Below are positions 1 to 10,782 of a DNA stretch of 40,255 nucleotides, in pieces (within the stretch, counting starts at the first letter, position 1; the number at the start of each line of letters is the position of its first letter). The notes under the pieces were generated by a model. The model did no database searches and was not told the DNA's origin. It saw only the letters and a list, made by a program, of their open reading frames with translations. Source of the stretch: Synechococcus sp. AG-673-F03 (GTDB taxonomy: Bacteria; Cyanobacteriota; Cyanobacteriia; PCC-6307; Cyanobiaceae); NCBI GenBank assembly GCA_003211205.1, contig QCTJ01000015.1:1-40255 (forward strand), in the 5' to 3' direction. The position numbers and the translations under genes are program-made.

Positions 1-1368
<1,368 letters not shown>

Positions 1369-1381
1369 TTGAGCTCTGCTC

Positions 1382-1427
1382 TGAATCACTTCCAAGAGCA
1401 AAATTGATTGCTTTTGGTGGTGATTCA
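1382..1427. repeat. Long inverted repeat between convergent genes
   Basis: TGAATCAC at 1382-1389 pairs with GTGATTCA at 1420-1427. The arms continue inward at 1390-1401 and 1408-1419 with one mismatch and wobble pairs, leaving a 6-base loop at 1402-1407. This gives a stem of about 20 bp exactly between the thiC stop and the end of the minus-strand epimerase gene. No T-run follows on either strand, so it is a possible 3'-end-stabilising or bidirectional structure rather than a classical intrinsic terminator. Confidence 0.6.
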
Positions 1428-1440
1428 TTGGGCTCGTGGT

Positions 1441-2379
1441 TTATTCGGCTTTCTTTGCGAGTGCTTTGCGGAACCAGTCAATGGTGGGTTGAAGGCCTTC
1501 TGCGAGGGGAATCTTGGGCTCCCAGCCCAGTTCCTGTCTAGCAAGTTCAATCATGGGTTGACGTTGGAGTGGGTCATCCTGCGGTAGGGGCTTGTTGATC
1601 AGTTCCAGGTTTGGATTGATCTGATCGCGTACGAGCTCGGCTAACTGACGGATCGTGAATTCGTTGGGATTGCCAATGTTGATGGGTCCGATTTTGTCTC
1701 CATTCATCAGTCGAATCATGCCTTCAACCAGGTCATCCACGTAGCAAAATGATCGCGTTTGATTGCCATCTCCATACAGCGTCAGTGGTTTTCCTCGGAG
1801 AGCTTGAACGATGAAATTGCTGACAACCCGCCCATCATCTGGAAGCATGCGGGGGCCATAAGTATTAAAGATGCGCATCACCCGGATCTCTGTTTCATGC
1901 ATGCGCTGGTAGTCGAAACAGAGGGTTTCGGCGATACGTTTTCCTTCGTCATAACAGCTGCGAATGCCTGTTGTATTCACGCAGCCTCGATAACTTTCTG
2001 GTTGGGGATGGACTTCTGGATCTCCGTAAACTTCACTAGTGCTAGCGAGTAAGAAGCGTGCTCCAACGCGTCTTGCAAGGCCCAGCATGTTGTAAGTGCC
2101 TAGAAAGCTTGTCTTCGCTGTTTTGATGGGGTTGAACTGATAGTGAATCGGAGAGGCGGGGCAGGCTAAATGCCAGATTCGATCAACTTCTAATTTGATT
2201 GGCTCTGTGACATCGTGGCGAATTAATTCAAAATTTGGGTGCCCAATCCAATTCCTGATATTTGCTTTCCTTCCAGTGAAGTAATTATCGAGGCAGATGA
2301 CTTCTTCCCCAGCTTGCATCAAGCGATCAACTAAGTGGGAGCCTAGAAAACCGGCACCGCCAGTGATTAAATTTCGCAT
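1441..2379 (-). CDS. UDP-glucuronate decarboxylase (UDP-xylose synthase), SDR family
   Basis: This 312-residue extended short-chain dehydrogenase most resembles UDP-glucuronic acid decarboxylases, which convert UDP-glucuronate to UDP-xylose using bound NAD. The N-terminal Rossmann motif GGAGFLGSH (about residues 7-15) is followed by DNYFTG, the HLACPASP segment, the TSEVYGDP block with the catalytic Ser/Thr (about 113-119), and the YxxxK pair Tyr143/Lys147. The [10 protein letters not shown] and [13 protein letters not shown] blocks typical of UXS enzymes are present. A related dTDP-glucose 4,6-dehydratase-like activity cannot be excluded. The gene likely supplies nucleotide sugars for surface polysaccharide, as manC may do 6 kb away. 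Its codon use and A+T content look closer to the glycan genes at 30-36 kb than to its neighbour tkt. Confidence 0.88.
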   Translation of the reverse strand: MRNLITGGAGFLGSHLVDRLMQAGEEVICLDNYFTGRKANIRNWIGHPNFELIRHDVTEPIKLEVDRIWHLACPASPIHYQFNPIKTAKTSFLGTYNMLGLARRVGARFLLASTSEVYGDPEVHPQPESYRGCVNTTGIRSCYDEGKRIAETLCFDYQRMHETEIRVMRIFNTYGPRMLPDDGRVVSNFIVQALRGKPLTLYGDGNQTRSFCYVDDLVEGMIRLMNGDKIGPINIGNPNEFTIRQLAELVRDQINPNLELINKPLPQDDPLQRQPMIELARQELGWEPKIPLAEGLQPTIDWFRKALAKKAE

Positions 2380-2404
2380 GGCTCCATGTCAAAGTTGATG
2401 GGCG

Positions 2405-2432
2405 AAAAAAAGCGGAGGAATCAATCCTCCGC
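2405..2432 (-). terminator. Rho-independent terminator of transketolase
   Basis: On the minus strand an 8-bp stem GCGGAGGA/TCCTCCGC (2412-2419 with 2425-2432) closes a 5-base loop. It is followed by a run of seven T (complement of 2405-2411). It sits about 35 bases past the tkt stop codon, before the epimerase gene on the same strand, so the two genes are probably separate transcripts. Confidence 0.88.
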
Positions 2433-2466
2433 CTGTTTGATCAGATGGAACTCAGTGTGGAAGTGA

Positions 2467-4476
2467 TTAGCTGAGAAGAGCTTTGGATTTGGCGACAACG
2501 TTTTCAACGGTAAAGCCGAACTTCTCCATGCAGGTGCCGCCCGGAGCGGACGCACCGAAGCGGTTCATCGTGACGCTGTCGCCATCGAGGCCGATGAAAC
2601 GGTGCCAGCCAAAGGACTCGGCGGCTTCCACGACGATGCGCTTGCGAACAGAGCCGGGAAGAACTTCTTCTTTGTAGGCATCACTTTGCTCATCAAACAG
2701 TTCGACGCAGGGCATGGAGACCACTCGAACTTTTTTGCCCTCGGCGCTGAGCTGTTTGGCGGCTTGCACGCAGAGGTCAAGTTCGGTGCCAGTACCGATC
2801 AGGATCAGATCGGGCGTTCCATCGCAGTCTTCGAGGATGTAGCCACCAAGTGCCACTTTCTCAATTGAGGAATTGGCTTGATTAGCCATGCCTTGCCTGC
2901 TGAGGCAGAGCGCACTCGGACGGTGGCGATTTCCGATGGCCAGTTTGTAAGCGCCACTGGTCTCATTGCCGTCGCCGGGTCGAAACACCAACAGTCCTGG
3001 CATGGCCCTCAGTGAAGGGATGGTCTCGATCGGCTGGTGTGTGGGTCCGTCTTCGCCAACACCGATCGAGTCGTGGGTGAGCACGTAGATCACTCCCAGC
3101 TCACTCAATGCCGAGAGGCGCATCGAGCCGCGCATGTAATCGGCGAAGACCAGGAAGGTTCCGCCGTAGGGGATCAGTCCACTGTTGTGATAAGCGATGC
3201 CATTCAGAACAGCGGCCATCGCATGCTCTCTCACACCAAAATGCAGATACCGCTTTTCGGGGGTCTCTGGCTGGTATGAGCCCGTTTCGCCCTTGATGTC
3301 GGTGTAATTGGAGTGGGTGAGGTCGGCAGATCCACCAATCAGCTCCGGCAGATTGGGGCCCAAGGCACCCAAGCAGATCTGTGAATGTTTACGGGTGGCG
3401 AGGCCTTTGTCGTCTGCTGTGTAAGTGGGAAGATCTTTATCCCAGCCTTGGGGAAGTTCTCCGCGCAGCATGCGCTCAAACTCGGCTGACTCCGTCGGGT
3501 ACTTGGAGCGGTATGTCGCCAGTGTTTGGTTCCATTCGGCTTCAAGGCTTGCACCGCGATCGATGGCTTTGCGGAACTGGTCGTATGCATCTTGCGGAAC
3601 CTCGAAGGGTCCGTAATTCCATCCCAGCTGCTTGCGAGTCAGTTCTGTTTCTTCGTCGCCAAGGGGGGCGCCGTGCACACCGGCGGTGTCGCTCTTGTTG
3701 GGTGAACCGAAACCGATTGTGGTTGTGATCTTGATGATCGAGGGCTTGTCGGTGACAGCTTTGGCAGCCGCGATTGCTTTGGAGATGGCATCGACATCAG
3801 TGTTGCCATCAGCAACGTGCTGTACGTGCCAGCCGTAGGCCTCATAGCGCTTGAGCACATCCTCTGTGAAGGACACGTTCGTGCGTCCATCAATGGTGAT
3901 GTGGTTGTCGTCGTAGAGGGCAATCAGCTTGCCTAGCTTCAAGTGGCCGGCCAATGAAGCTGCTTCGGAGGACACACCCTCCTGATTGCAGCCGTCACCC
4001 ATGATCACGTAGGTGAAGTGATCAACAACAGTGGCTTCCGGCTTGTTGAACTTCGCAGCAAGGTGAGACTCGGCGATGGCCAGGCCCACAGCATTGGAAA
4101 TACCAGCTCCTAAGGGGCCGGTGGTCACTTCAATGCCAGGCGTTTCAAAGGTTTCAGGGTGTCCAGGCGTTTTGGAGCCCCATTGCCTGAACTGTTTGAT
4201 GTCATCGATAGTCACCGAGTCATAGCCAGTGAGGTGCAGCAGTGCGTACTGCAACATGCAGCCGTGACCGGCCGACAACACAAATCGATCTCTGTTGAAC
4301 CACTTGGGGTTCTTGGGGTTGTGGTGCAGGAACTTGTCCCAAAGCGCATAACCCATCGGGGCACAACCCATGGGGAGGCCGGGGTGGCCGCTCTTGGACT
4401 TGTTGATTGCATCAACGGCCAGCATGCGAATGCTGTTGATGCAGAGAGTGTCGAGAGAAGCGGGCGCGGCGACCAT
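2467..4476 (-). CDS. tkt: Transketolase
   Basis: This full-length 669-residue transketolase moves two-carbon units between sugar phosphates in the Calvin-Benson and pentose phosphate cycles. The N-terminal [14 protein letters not shown] block (His31), the thiamine-diphosphate motif GDG (160-162) running to the metal-binding Asn near 190, and the GPTHQP and RFGASAPG blocks of the pyrimidine and C-terminal domains are all present. The start at 4476 is an ATG giving the expected N-terminus. It lies 85 bases downstream of fabF on the same strand, with an inverted repeat in the gap, and ends in a strong intrinsic terminator. The fabF-tkt neighbourhood is familiar from marine picocyanobacteria. Confidence 0.98.
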   Translation of the reverse strand: MVAAPASLDTLCINSIRMLAVDAINKSKSGHPGLPMGCAPMGYALWDKFLHHNPKNPKWFNRDRFVLSAGHGCMLQYALLHLTGYDSVTIDDIKQFRQWGSKTPGHPETFETPGIEVTTGPLGAGISNAVGLAIAESHLAAKFNKPEATVVDHFTYVIMGDGCNQEGVSSEAASLAGHLKLGKLIALYDDNHITIDGRTNVSFTEDVLKRYEAYGWHVQHVADGNTDVDAISKAIAAAKAVTDKPSIIKITTTIGFGSPNKSDTAGVHGAPLGDEETELTRKQLGWNYGPFEVPQDAYDQFRKAIDRGASLEAEWNQTLATYRSKYPTESAEFERMLRGELPQGWDKDLPTYTADDKGLATRKHSQICLGALGPNLPELIGGSADLTHSNYTDIKGETGSYQPETPEKRYLHFGVREHAMAAVLNGIAYHNSGLIPYGGTFLVFADYMRGSMRLSALSELGVIYVLTHDSIGVGEDGPTHQPIETIPSLRAMPGLLVFRPGDGNETSGAYKLAIGNRHRPSALCLSRQGMANQANSSIEKVALGGYILEDCDGTPDLILIGTGTELDLCVQAAKQLSAEGKKVRVVSMPCVELFDEQSDAYKEEVLPGSVRKRIVVEAAESFGWHRFIGLDGDSVTMNRFGASAPGGTCMEKFGFTVENVVAKSKALLS

Positions 4477-4520
4477 GGCGTGAGATTCGAGAGCAGTAAG
4501 GAGTTGGATCAGTTTGAAAC

Positions 4521-4561
4521 ACCATGGTCAGAGTCACCGAAGGTGAAGCTGACCTCATGGT
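4521..4561 (-). repeat. Inverted repeat between fabF and tkt
   Basis: Read on the minus strand just after the fabF stop codon, ACCATG-(A)-GGTCAG pairs with CTGACC-ATGGT, and an inner CACC/GGTG pair closes a TTC loop. It resembles an intrinsic hairpin, but only GTTTC rather than a long T-run follows. It may attenuate or process the fabF-tkt transcript. Confidence 0.4.
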
Positions 4562-5809
4562 TCAGTTCAAACGCTGGAAGGCGAGACAGACGTTGTGGCC
4601 TCCGAAGCCGAACGAGTTGGATAACACTGTCCGAAGTGTGTGTTCGCGGGCGGAGTTAGGCACCACATCCAGATCACAGTCGGGATCGGGATTGGTGTAG
4701 TTGATGGTTGGGGGAACAACATTGTGCTGTAGGGCAAGCACGCAGGCCACAGCCTCGATGCCACCAGAGCCACCCAGCAGGTGCCCAGTCATCGATTTAG
4801 TTGAGCTCACAGGTATCTTGTCGGCGCGTTGGCCAAGGGAGCGTTTAATCGCTGCGGTTTCGTTGCTGTCATTGGCCGGTGTGCTGGTGCCGTGGGCATT
4901 GACGTAATCGATGCTTTCAGCACTAAGGCCGCCGTCCTCGAGAGCGAGGCGCATGGCGGCTGCCCCGCCGACACCACCAGGTGTTGGTGAGGTGATGTGG
5001 TGCGCATCACAGGTGGTTCCATAGCCCACAATTTCGGCCAGAATTGTTGCGCCACGGGCCTCGGCATGGCTGAGGGTTTCAAGCACCAATAAGCCCGATC
5101 CCTCACCGATGACAAAGCCATCGCGTTCCTTGTCGAACGGTCTGCTTGCGGTGGCTGGATCATCGTTACGGAATGACAGTGCCTTGGCACTGGCGAAACC
5201 AGCCACTCCCAGAGGGGTGATGGCTGATTCTGCACCACCACAAATCATGGCGTCAGCCTTTCCCATCTGCAGAAGACGGAAAGCATCTCCAATGGAATTG
5301 GAACCGGCCGCACAGGCCGTGGCGACAGCTGAGCTAGGCCCTTTAGCTCCGAGGGCGATCGCCGCCAGGCCTGTGGCCATGTTGGGAATCATCATCGGCA
5401 CGGTGAATGGACTCACGCGGCCTGGCCCCTTGCCCTCAAGCACATGGGCTTGGGTTTCCATCGTGAGCAGTCCGCCAACGCCGGAGCCGATGCTGACGCC
5501 GATCCGCTCGGCGTTGGCTTCGGTGATCTCCAGGCCTGCATGGGCAAGAGCCTGTTTGGCGGCGACAACACCGAATTGGCAGTATCGATCCCAGCGCTTG
5601 GCTTCCTTGGGCTCAATGAACCCCGTCGGATCGAAGTCCTTCACTTCAGCTGCAAAACGACAGGCGTGCCGAGAAGCATCAAACAGAGAAATTGATGCCA
5701 CCCCGCTCTTGCCAGAGGTGAGACCGAACCAGTAGTCGGCAACGCTATTGCCGATCGGTGTCACCGCGCCGAGGCCAGTAACCACGACTCGTTGGAGACC
5801 CTCCACCAT
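4562..5809 (-). CDS. fabF: 3-oxoacyl-[acyl-carrier-protein] synthase II
   Basis: This 415-residue KAS II condenses malonyl-ACP with acyl-ACP in fatty-acid elongation. The catalytic triad is visible: Cys166 in ATACAAGSNSIGDA, His306 in NAHGTSTPAND, and His343 in KSMTGHLLGGSGG, with Lys338 ahead of it. The C-terminal NSFGFGGHN glycine-rich loop is intact. It lies 11 bases downstream of acpP on the same strand, a normal fatty-acid operon arrangement that places the carrier protein next to the enzyme using it. Confidence 0.98.
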   Translation of the reverse strand: MVEGLQRVVVTGLGAVTPIGNSVADYWFGLTSGKSGVASISLFDASRHACRFAAEVKDFDPTGFIEPKEAKRWDRYCQFGVVAAKQALAHAGLEITEANAERIGVSIGSGVGGLLTMETQAHVLEGKGPGRVSPFTVPMMIPNMATGLAAIALGAKGPSSAVATACAAGSNSIGDAFRLLQMGKADAMICGGAESAITPLGVAGFASAKALSFRNDDPATASRPFDKERDGFVIGEGSGLLVLETLSHAEARGATILAEIVGYGTTCDAHHITSPTPGGVGGAAAMRLALEDGGLSAESIDYVNAHGTSTPANDSNETAAIKRSLGQRADKIPVSSTKSMTGHLLGGSGGIEAVACVLALQHNVVPPTINYTNPDPDCDLDVVPNSAREHTLRTVLSNSFGFGGHNVCLAFQRLN

Positions 5810-5820
5810 GCTGCCGATCC

Positions 5821-6063
5821 TCAGGCTTGCTTGTCTTCGATGTACTTGACGGCGTCGCCAACGGTGGTGATGCCTTCGGCAGCTTCGTCTGGAATTTCGA
5901 TGTCGAAGGCTTCTTCCAGTGCCATCACCAGCTCGACGGTGTCGAGGGAGTCAGCGCCTAGATCATTTTGGAAATTCGATTCGGGCTTGACTTCGCCGGC
6001 GTCGACGCTGAGCTGCTCAGCCACGATCGAACGGACTTTTTCGAGGATCGCTTCCTGGGACAT
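5821..6063 (-). CDS. acpP: Acyl carrier protein
   Basis: This 80-residue acidic protein carries growing acyl chains on a phosphopantetheine arm. The attachment serine is Ser39 in the [11 protein letters not shown] motif. The open frame extends 23 codons further upstream, but the ATG at 6061-6063 gives the canonical short ACP beginning [10 protein letters not shown]; the upstream residues are basic and unlike ACP. The stop codon is 11 bases before fabF, so the two are likely co-transcribed. The 170-base gap to psaC is divergent and should hold promoters for both directions. Confidence 0.97.
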   Translation of the reverse strand: MSQEAILEKVRSIVAEQLSVDAGEVKPESNFQNDLGADSLDTVELVMALEEAFDIEIPDEAAEGITTVGDAVKYIEDKQA

Positions 6064-6071
6064 GGCCGTGA

Positions 6072-6479
<408 letters not shown>

Positions 6480-6520
6480 TTAGCGGCGTTCGTTTTTTAG
6501 TCCAATAACCCATAAGCTCT

Positions 6521-6543
6521 GCCCGGCATCGCCGGGCTTTTTT
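6521..6543 (+). terminator. Rho-independent terminator of psaC, abutting the glmS start codon
   Basis: A perfect 7-bp G+C stem, GCCCGGC (6521-6527) with GCCGGGC (6531-6537), has a 3-base loop ATC and is followed by six T (6538-6543). The glmS ATG begins at 6546, only two bases after the T-run. The structure therefore doubles as the immediate 5' leader of glmS. Confidence 0.9.
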
Positions 6544-6545
6544 GT

Positions 6546-8450
6546 ATGTGCGGAATCGTTGCGGTGATTGGCTCTAGAGAGGCAGCACCGCTGCTTCTTG
6601 AAGGGCTACGACAACTGGAATATCGCGGTTACGACTCCGCCGGTATCGCCACAATTGAAACCTCGGTTTCAGATGCAACAACCCAGTTGCACTGCATTCG
6701 AGCCAAGGGCAAGCTCGTGAATCTCACCGCAAGGGTCGATCAGGACGGGGCGCCAGGTTTCTGTGGAATCGGCCATACCCGATGGGCGACCCATGGCAAG
6801 CCGGAGGTCCATAACGCCCATCCCCACTGCGATGGTGCTGGTGATGTCGCGGTCGTGCAGAACGGCATTATCGAAAACCATCGAGCCCTGCGTGACGAGC
6901 TCACTGACGTCGGGGTCAGCTTCCGCTCAGACACCGACACCGAGGTGATCCCGCATCTGGTCTCTGCTGAGCTTCAGCAACAGAGTGCAGCTGGCGAGCC
7001 TGCCGATGGCAACACTCTGTTGCATGCTGTGCAGGCCGTGTTGCCAAGGCTTCAGGGTGCCTATGCCTTGGCGGTGTTATGGGCAGAGGTCCCTGGGGCT
7101 CTTGTGGTCGCACGTAAGGCGGCACCCCTGCTGATTGGTTTGGGGGAAGGCGAATTTGTCTGTGCCAGCGATACACCTGCACTGGCTGGGTTTACGCGCA
7201 CAATCCTGCCGATGGAGGACGGAGAGGTGGCGTTGCTCAGTCCGCTTGGGATCGAGCTTTACAACGATGTCGGTGAGCGTCAGCAACGCAGTCCGTCGCT
7301 GCTCAACGGACAGGAGTATGTGGCTGACAAGCGCCATTACCGCCACTTCATGCTTAAGGAGATCCATGAGCAGCCAGAGACGGCACGTTTGTGGGTGGAA
7401 CGGCACCTGCCGTTGAATCTGAAGGCTGCTAATCCCGTGGCCTTGCCCTTCGACGATGCGTTCTACGCCGACATTGACCGCGTTCAGATCCTTGCCTGTG
7501 GGACGAGCCGACACGCGGCGCTCGTGGGGGCCCATCTGCTGGAACAGTTTGCAGGGGTGCCAGCAAGTGTTTATTACGCCAGTGAGTTTCGCTACGCCCC
7601 CCCGCCGCTGGCTCCCAACACGCTCACGGTTGGTGTGACCCAATCCGGTGAAACGGCCGACACCCTGGCAGCTCTGGCCATGGACGCTGAACGGAGAAAG
7701 GCTCAATCGGATCCTGCTTATGCCCCTCGTCAGCTAGGCGTGACCAATCGAGTGGAGAGCTCTTTGGCTCGCCAAGTGCCCCACATCCTTGACATCGGAG
7801 CTGGCATCGAAGTGGGCGTTGCAGCCACCAAGACCTTCCTCGGTCAGCTTCTAGCGTTTTATGCCCTGGCCCTGGCCTTTGCAGCCCGGCGCGGCAGTCG
7901 AAGCGAGGCCGAGATTGCTGAACTGGTCGATGAACTGCGCGGTCTTCCTCAGCAACTCGATGCGCTCATCGCGCAACACGATCAGCTTTCGGAGGCGATG
8001 GCCCATCGTTTTGCTGAAACGCAGGACGTGATCTTTCTTGGTCGGGGCATTAACTACCCGATCGCACTAGAAGGGGCTTTGAAACTCAAGGAAATCAGTT
8101 ACATCCATGCCGAGGGTTATCCCGCAGGTGAGATGAAACATGGCCCGATCGCCTTGCTCGACACGCATGTCCCTGTGATTTCCATTGCTGTACCAGGCGT
8201 GGTGTTCGAAAAAGTGCTCAGCAATGCCCAGGAGGCCAAGGCAAGGGATGCTCAGTTGATTGGTGTTGCCCCCATCTGTGCAGACACGGAATTATTCGAT
8301 GAACTGCTGCCGGTCCCGGAGGTGAGCGAGTGGATCAGTCCTTTGCTCACAGTGGTGCCGATGCAACTGCTCAGCTATCACATTGCAGCTCATCGAGGCT
8401 TGGACGTGGATCAGCCTCGTAACTTGGCGAAGAGCGTCACTGTGGAGTGA
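6546..8450 (+). CDS. glmS: Glutamine--fructose-6-phosphate aminotransferase (isomerizing)
   Basis: GlmS makes glucosamine-6-phosphate, the entry point to peptidoglycan and lipopolysaccharide amino sugars. The 634-residue protein has the N-terminal glutaminase domain with nucleophile Cys2 (MCGIVAVIGS), HTRWATHG (77-84) and NGIIENH. It then has two SIS sugar-isomerase domains (ACGTSRHAA, SQSGETADT, GRGINYPIALEGALKLKE) and ends in LAKSVTVE as the family does. Because Cys2 must follow the initiator Met, the ATG at 6546 is fixed, leaving no room for a normal ribosome-binding site after the psaC terminator. Its 3' end overlaps manC by 14 bases on the opposite strand. Confidence 0.98.
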   Translation: MCGIVAVIGSREAAPLLLEGLRQLEYRGYDSAGIATIETSVSDATTQLHCIRAKGKLVNLTARVDQDGAPGFCGIGHTRWATHGKPEVHNAHPHCDGAGDVAVVQNGIIENHRALRDELTDVGVSFRSDTDTEVIPHLVSAELQQQSAAGEPADGNTLLHAVQAVLPRLQGAYALAVLWAEVPGALVVARKAAPLLIGLGEGEFVCASDTPALAGFTRTILPMEDGEVALLSPLGIELYNDVGERQQRSPSLLNGQEYVADKRHYRHFMLKEIHEQPETARLWVERHLPLNLKAANPVALPFDDAFYADIDRVQILACGTSRHAALVGAHLLEQFAGVPASVYYASEFRYAPPPLAPNTLTVGVTQSGETADTLAALAMDAERRKAQSDPAYAPRQLGVTNRVESSLARQVPHILDIGAGIEVGVAATKTFLGQLLAFYALALAFAARRGSRSEAEIAELVDELRGLPQQLDALIAQHDQLSEAMAHRFAETQDVIFLGRGINYPIALEGALKLKEISYIHAEGYPAGEMKHGPIALLDTHVPVISIAVPGVVFEKVLSNAQEAKARDAQLIGVAPICADTELFDELLPVPEVSEWISPLLTVVPMQLLSYHIAAHRGLDVDQPRNLAKSVTVE

Positions 8451-9912
8451 TCAAGGCCTGGGCTGCAGCAGCTGCTACGACGCTGCGGCCATAGACATCG
8501 TCGAAGCGCACGATGTCGTCTTCACCTAGATAGGCCCCGCTCTGCACTTCGATCAGCTCCACTGGAATCCGGCCGGGGTTACTGAGTCGGTGCTTGCAGC
8601 CCATTGGGATGTAAGTGCTTTGATTTTCACCGAGCAGTTGTGATTGGTTGTCGCGTTCGACGACCGCTGTGCCTTTCACCACGATCCAATGCTCGGCACG
8701 GTGGTGGTGCATCTGCAGTGAAAGGCTGGCACCTGGCTTCACGGAAATGCGCTTCACCTGCCAGCGGCTGTCTTCCACCACGCTTGTGTAGTGGCCCCAG
8801 GGGCGATAGATCTTGCGATGCGCCTTGCCTTCCGGGCTGCCATCAGCCTCCAATTGCTTCACTATCGTCTTCACGTTCTGTGCCTGACTGCGGTCAGCGA
8901 TCAGCACAGCATCGTCGGTTTCGACCACAACAAGATTCTCCACGCCAAGGCCCACCACAAGTCGGTGTTCGCTGCGCAGGTAGCAGTTGCGGCTTCCCTC
9001 ACTGATCACCCTGCCGCGCAGCACGTTGCCGTCGTCATCGCGGTCGGCGGTGTCCCAGAGGGCACTCCAGCTGCCGACATCACTCCAGCCTGCAGCCAGG
9101 GGAATCACTGATCCGAGCTGGGTCTGTTCCATCACAGCCACGTCAATGGCAACGTTGGGACATTTGGCGAAGGCTTCGCGCTCCAGTCGCAGGAAGTCGA
9201 GGTCTGCCACATCCTGCTCGAGGGCAGCTCGACAACAGCTCACCACTTCAGGTGTCAGGCGTTCCAGCTCCGAGAGCATGGCGCTCGCCCTGAACAGAAA
9301 CATGCCGCTGTTCCAGGTGAAGCGTCCGCTGGCCAGGAACTGTTCGGCGGTGGCCTGGTCTGGCTTCTCAACAAAGCGTGCGATCGGTACCGGCGTGAGA
9401 GTGCCGGTTTGCAGGGATTCGGCGGCCTCGATGTAGCCATAGCCAGTTTCTGGAGCCGTTGGCACGATCCCGAAGGTCACCAGACGGCCCGCCTCAGCGG
9501 TACCGCGACCAGCTTCGATGGCGCAGCGGAAGTGTGCGGCGTCGCGAATGACATGGTCAGCCGAGAGCACCAGGAGAAGAGGGTCATCTCCGTTGGCTGT
9601 GGCTTGCAGAGCGGCCACCGCCACTGCTGGAGCTGTGTTGCGTCCCATCGGCTCCAGCAGGATGGCACCTGGTTGGATGCCGATCTGGCGCATCTGTTCG
9701 GCCACGATGAATCGGTGGTCGTCGTTGCAGATCAGCAGAGGATCGCCCAGCGCTTCGATCCCTTCCAGACGTTGCTGGGTTTGCTGCAGCAGGGTTTCGT
9801 CACCGTTGCCGCCGAGTGCCCAGTATTGCTTCGGGTAACTAGCTCGGGAGAGTGGCCAGAGGCGCGTTCCTGTGCCACCACAGAGGATCACCGGAATCAG
9901 AGTGGTGGTCAC
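8437..9912 (-). CDS. manC: Mannose-1-phosphate guanylyltransferase / mannose-6-phosphate isomerase
   Basis: This 491-residue type II enzyme makes GDP-mannose for surface polysaccharides. The N-terminal nucleotidyltransferase domain has CGGTGTRLWPLSR (about 11-23), the YPKQ segment, FVEKPD and the TWNSGMFLF block. The C-terminal cupin domain has RPWGHY, the MHHHRAEHW metal-binding histidines and YIPMGCKHRL, which gives the isomerase half. I chose the GTG at 9910-9912 because it places the P-loop-like motif 10 residues in, as in homologues. Another in-frame GTG at 9964-9966 would add 18 residues of basic, non-conserved sequence. It ends inside the glmS 3' end and lies just downstream of rimM on the same strand. 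Confidence 0.95.
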   Translation of the reverse strand: MTTTLIPVILCGGTGTRLWPLSRASYPKQYWALGGNGDETLLQQTQQRLEGIEALGDPLLICNDDHRFIVAEQMRQIGIQPGAILLEPMGRNTAPAVAVAALQATANGDDPLLLVLSADHVIRDAAHFRCAIEAGRGTAEAGRLVTFGIVPTAPETGYGYIEAAESLQTGTLTPVPIARFVEKPDQATAEQFLASGRFTWNSGMFLFRASAMLSELERLTPEVVSCCRAALEQDVADLDFLRLEREAFAKCPNVAIDVAVMEQTQLGSVIPLAAGWSDVGSWSALWDTADRDDDGNVLRGRVISEGSRNCYLRSEHRLVVGLGVENLVVVETDDAVLIADRSQAQNVKTIVKQLEADGSPEGKAHRKIYRPWGHYTSVVEDSRWQVKRISVKPGASLSLQMHHHRAEHWIVVKGTAVVERDNQSQLLGENQSTYIPMGCKHRLSNPGRIPVELIEVQSGAYLGEDDIVRFDDVYGRSVVAAAAAQALITPQ

Positions 9913-9976
9913 GGCACACGCTCGGTGTTTGGCGCCATTGTTGCGCAGCTTTTTCGCTGCTGTCACCCTGCAGGCG

Positions 9977-10558
9977 TCATAGTTCCAGCAGTCCCGGCGG
10001 TGGGGTGATCAGGAGCCAACCTTCTTTTTGATGCACCTCAGGAACGATCTGCTCCACAAAGGGAATCAACAGTTTGCGCCCATCTGGCCGAGTGATTTCC
10101 AGCAGGTCGTTGCCTCCGCTGATCAAATCGCTCACGGTGCCGACCAAACTGTTGTCGTGAGTATTCAGACGGGCTTCCAGGCCCACCAGGTCGAGCAGGT
10201 GGAACTGTCCCTCTTCAAGTTCGGGCCTGTCGTTGGAACTCACCAAGAGCGTCTGACCCACCAGAGCTTCTGCAGCGCTGCGGCTGTCGACCCCCTTGAA
10301 GCGCACGATGAACAGACTTCTTCCGGGGAGTTGCCGACCGCTGGTCAGCGTCATTTCCTGTGCAGCTGCGCCTTTGCGCTGAAGCCAACGAGGCCCTGGC
10401 TTGGTGAAGCGTTCGGGGAAATCACTGGCCGGGTTCACGCGTAGTTCGCCATTTAAGCCCTGCGCAGCCACCACCGTGCCAATGGCCAGCCAGTCCTCCT
10501 CGGCTGATGCTGACTGCAAATTGGAGTTTGAGGCCACGGATGACAGCTTTTGAGGCAC
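9977..10558 (-). CDS. rimM: 16S rRNA processing / ribosome maturation factor RimM
   Basis: RimM binds ribosomal protein S19 and helps mature the 30S head. The conserved [16 protein letters not shown] block is followed by DFPERF, then a C-terminal PRC-barrel domain ending in [12 protein letters not shown]. The open frame runs far upstream to 10930, but that part overlaps ndhS and the channel gene and looks like antisense translation. The GTG at 10556-10558 is preceded by GGAG at a long spacing; a second GTG at 10535-10537 is also possible, so the start is uncertain by 7 residues. The gene is divergent from ndhS with only 36 bases between starts. Confidence 0.92.
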   Translation of the reverse strand: MPQKLSSVASNSNLQSASAEEDWLAIGTVVAAQGLNGELRVNPASDFPERFTKPGPRWLQRKGAAAQEMTLTSGRQLPGRSLFIVRFKGVDSRSAAEALVGQTLLVSSNDRPELEEGQFHLLDLVGLEARLNTHDNSLVGTVSDLISGGNDLLEITRPDGRKLLIPFVEQIVPEVHQKEGWLLITPPPGLLEL

Positions 10559-10594
10559 TTGTCGATAATGGCTCCACGACTGACCCTTGATTGC

Positions 10595-10777
10595 ATGGCT
10601 TCCGCCGCTCCGATCCTGCCTGGTGCCACTGTCACGGTGGTGGATCAGCGGTCCATATACAACGGTTACACCGGTTTCGTGCAGCGGATCAGTGGCGACC
10701 GGGCCGCCGTGTTGTTTGAAGGTGGCAACTGGGACAAGCTCGTCACGCTGCGCATCAAAGATCTCAGCGCTGACTGA
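10595..10777 (+). CDS. ndhS: NAD(P)H-quinone oxidoreductase subunit S (NdhS)
   Basis: This 60-residue protein matches NdhS, the SH3-like subunit that helps ferredoxin dock on cyanobacterial and chloroplast NDH-1. The recognisable core is [29 protein letters not shown] and [15 protein letters not shown]. The ATG at 10595 gives the usual length. An earlier in-frame ATG at 10568 and the extreme upstream start near 10550 would overlap the rimM leader. The stop codon is only 5 bases from the start of the K+ channel gene, so the two may be co-transcribed. Identification is by remembered family sequence and is fairly secure. Confidence 0.85.
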   Translation: MASAAPILPGATVTVVDQRSIYNGYTGFVQRISGDRAAVLFEGGNWDKLVTLRIKDLSAD

Positions 10778-10782
10778 CGCCG

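Noticed and set aside
5355-5362. GCGATCGC (HIP1) palindromes, also at 15714-15721 and 16266-16273
   Set aside because: I spotted only three copies by eye, all inside coding sequence. That is far below the density of HIP1-rich cyanobacteria, so no special role is claimed.
5109-5735. 208-codon plus-strand frame inside fabF
   Set aside because: It is fully antisense to a complete KAS II gene whose catalytic residues are intact; long antisense frames are common in G+C-rich coding DNA.
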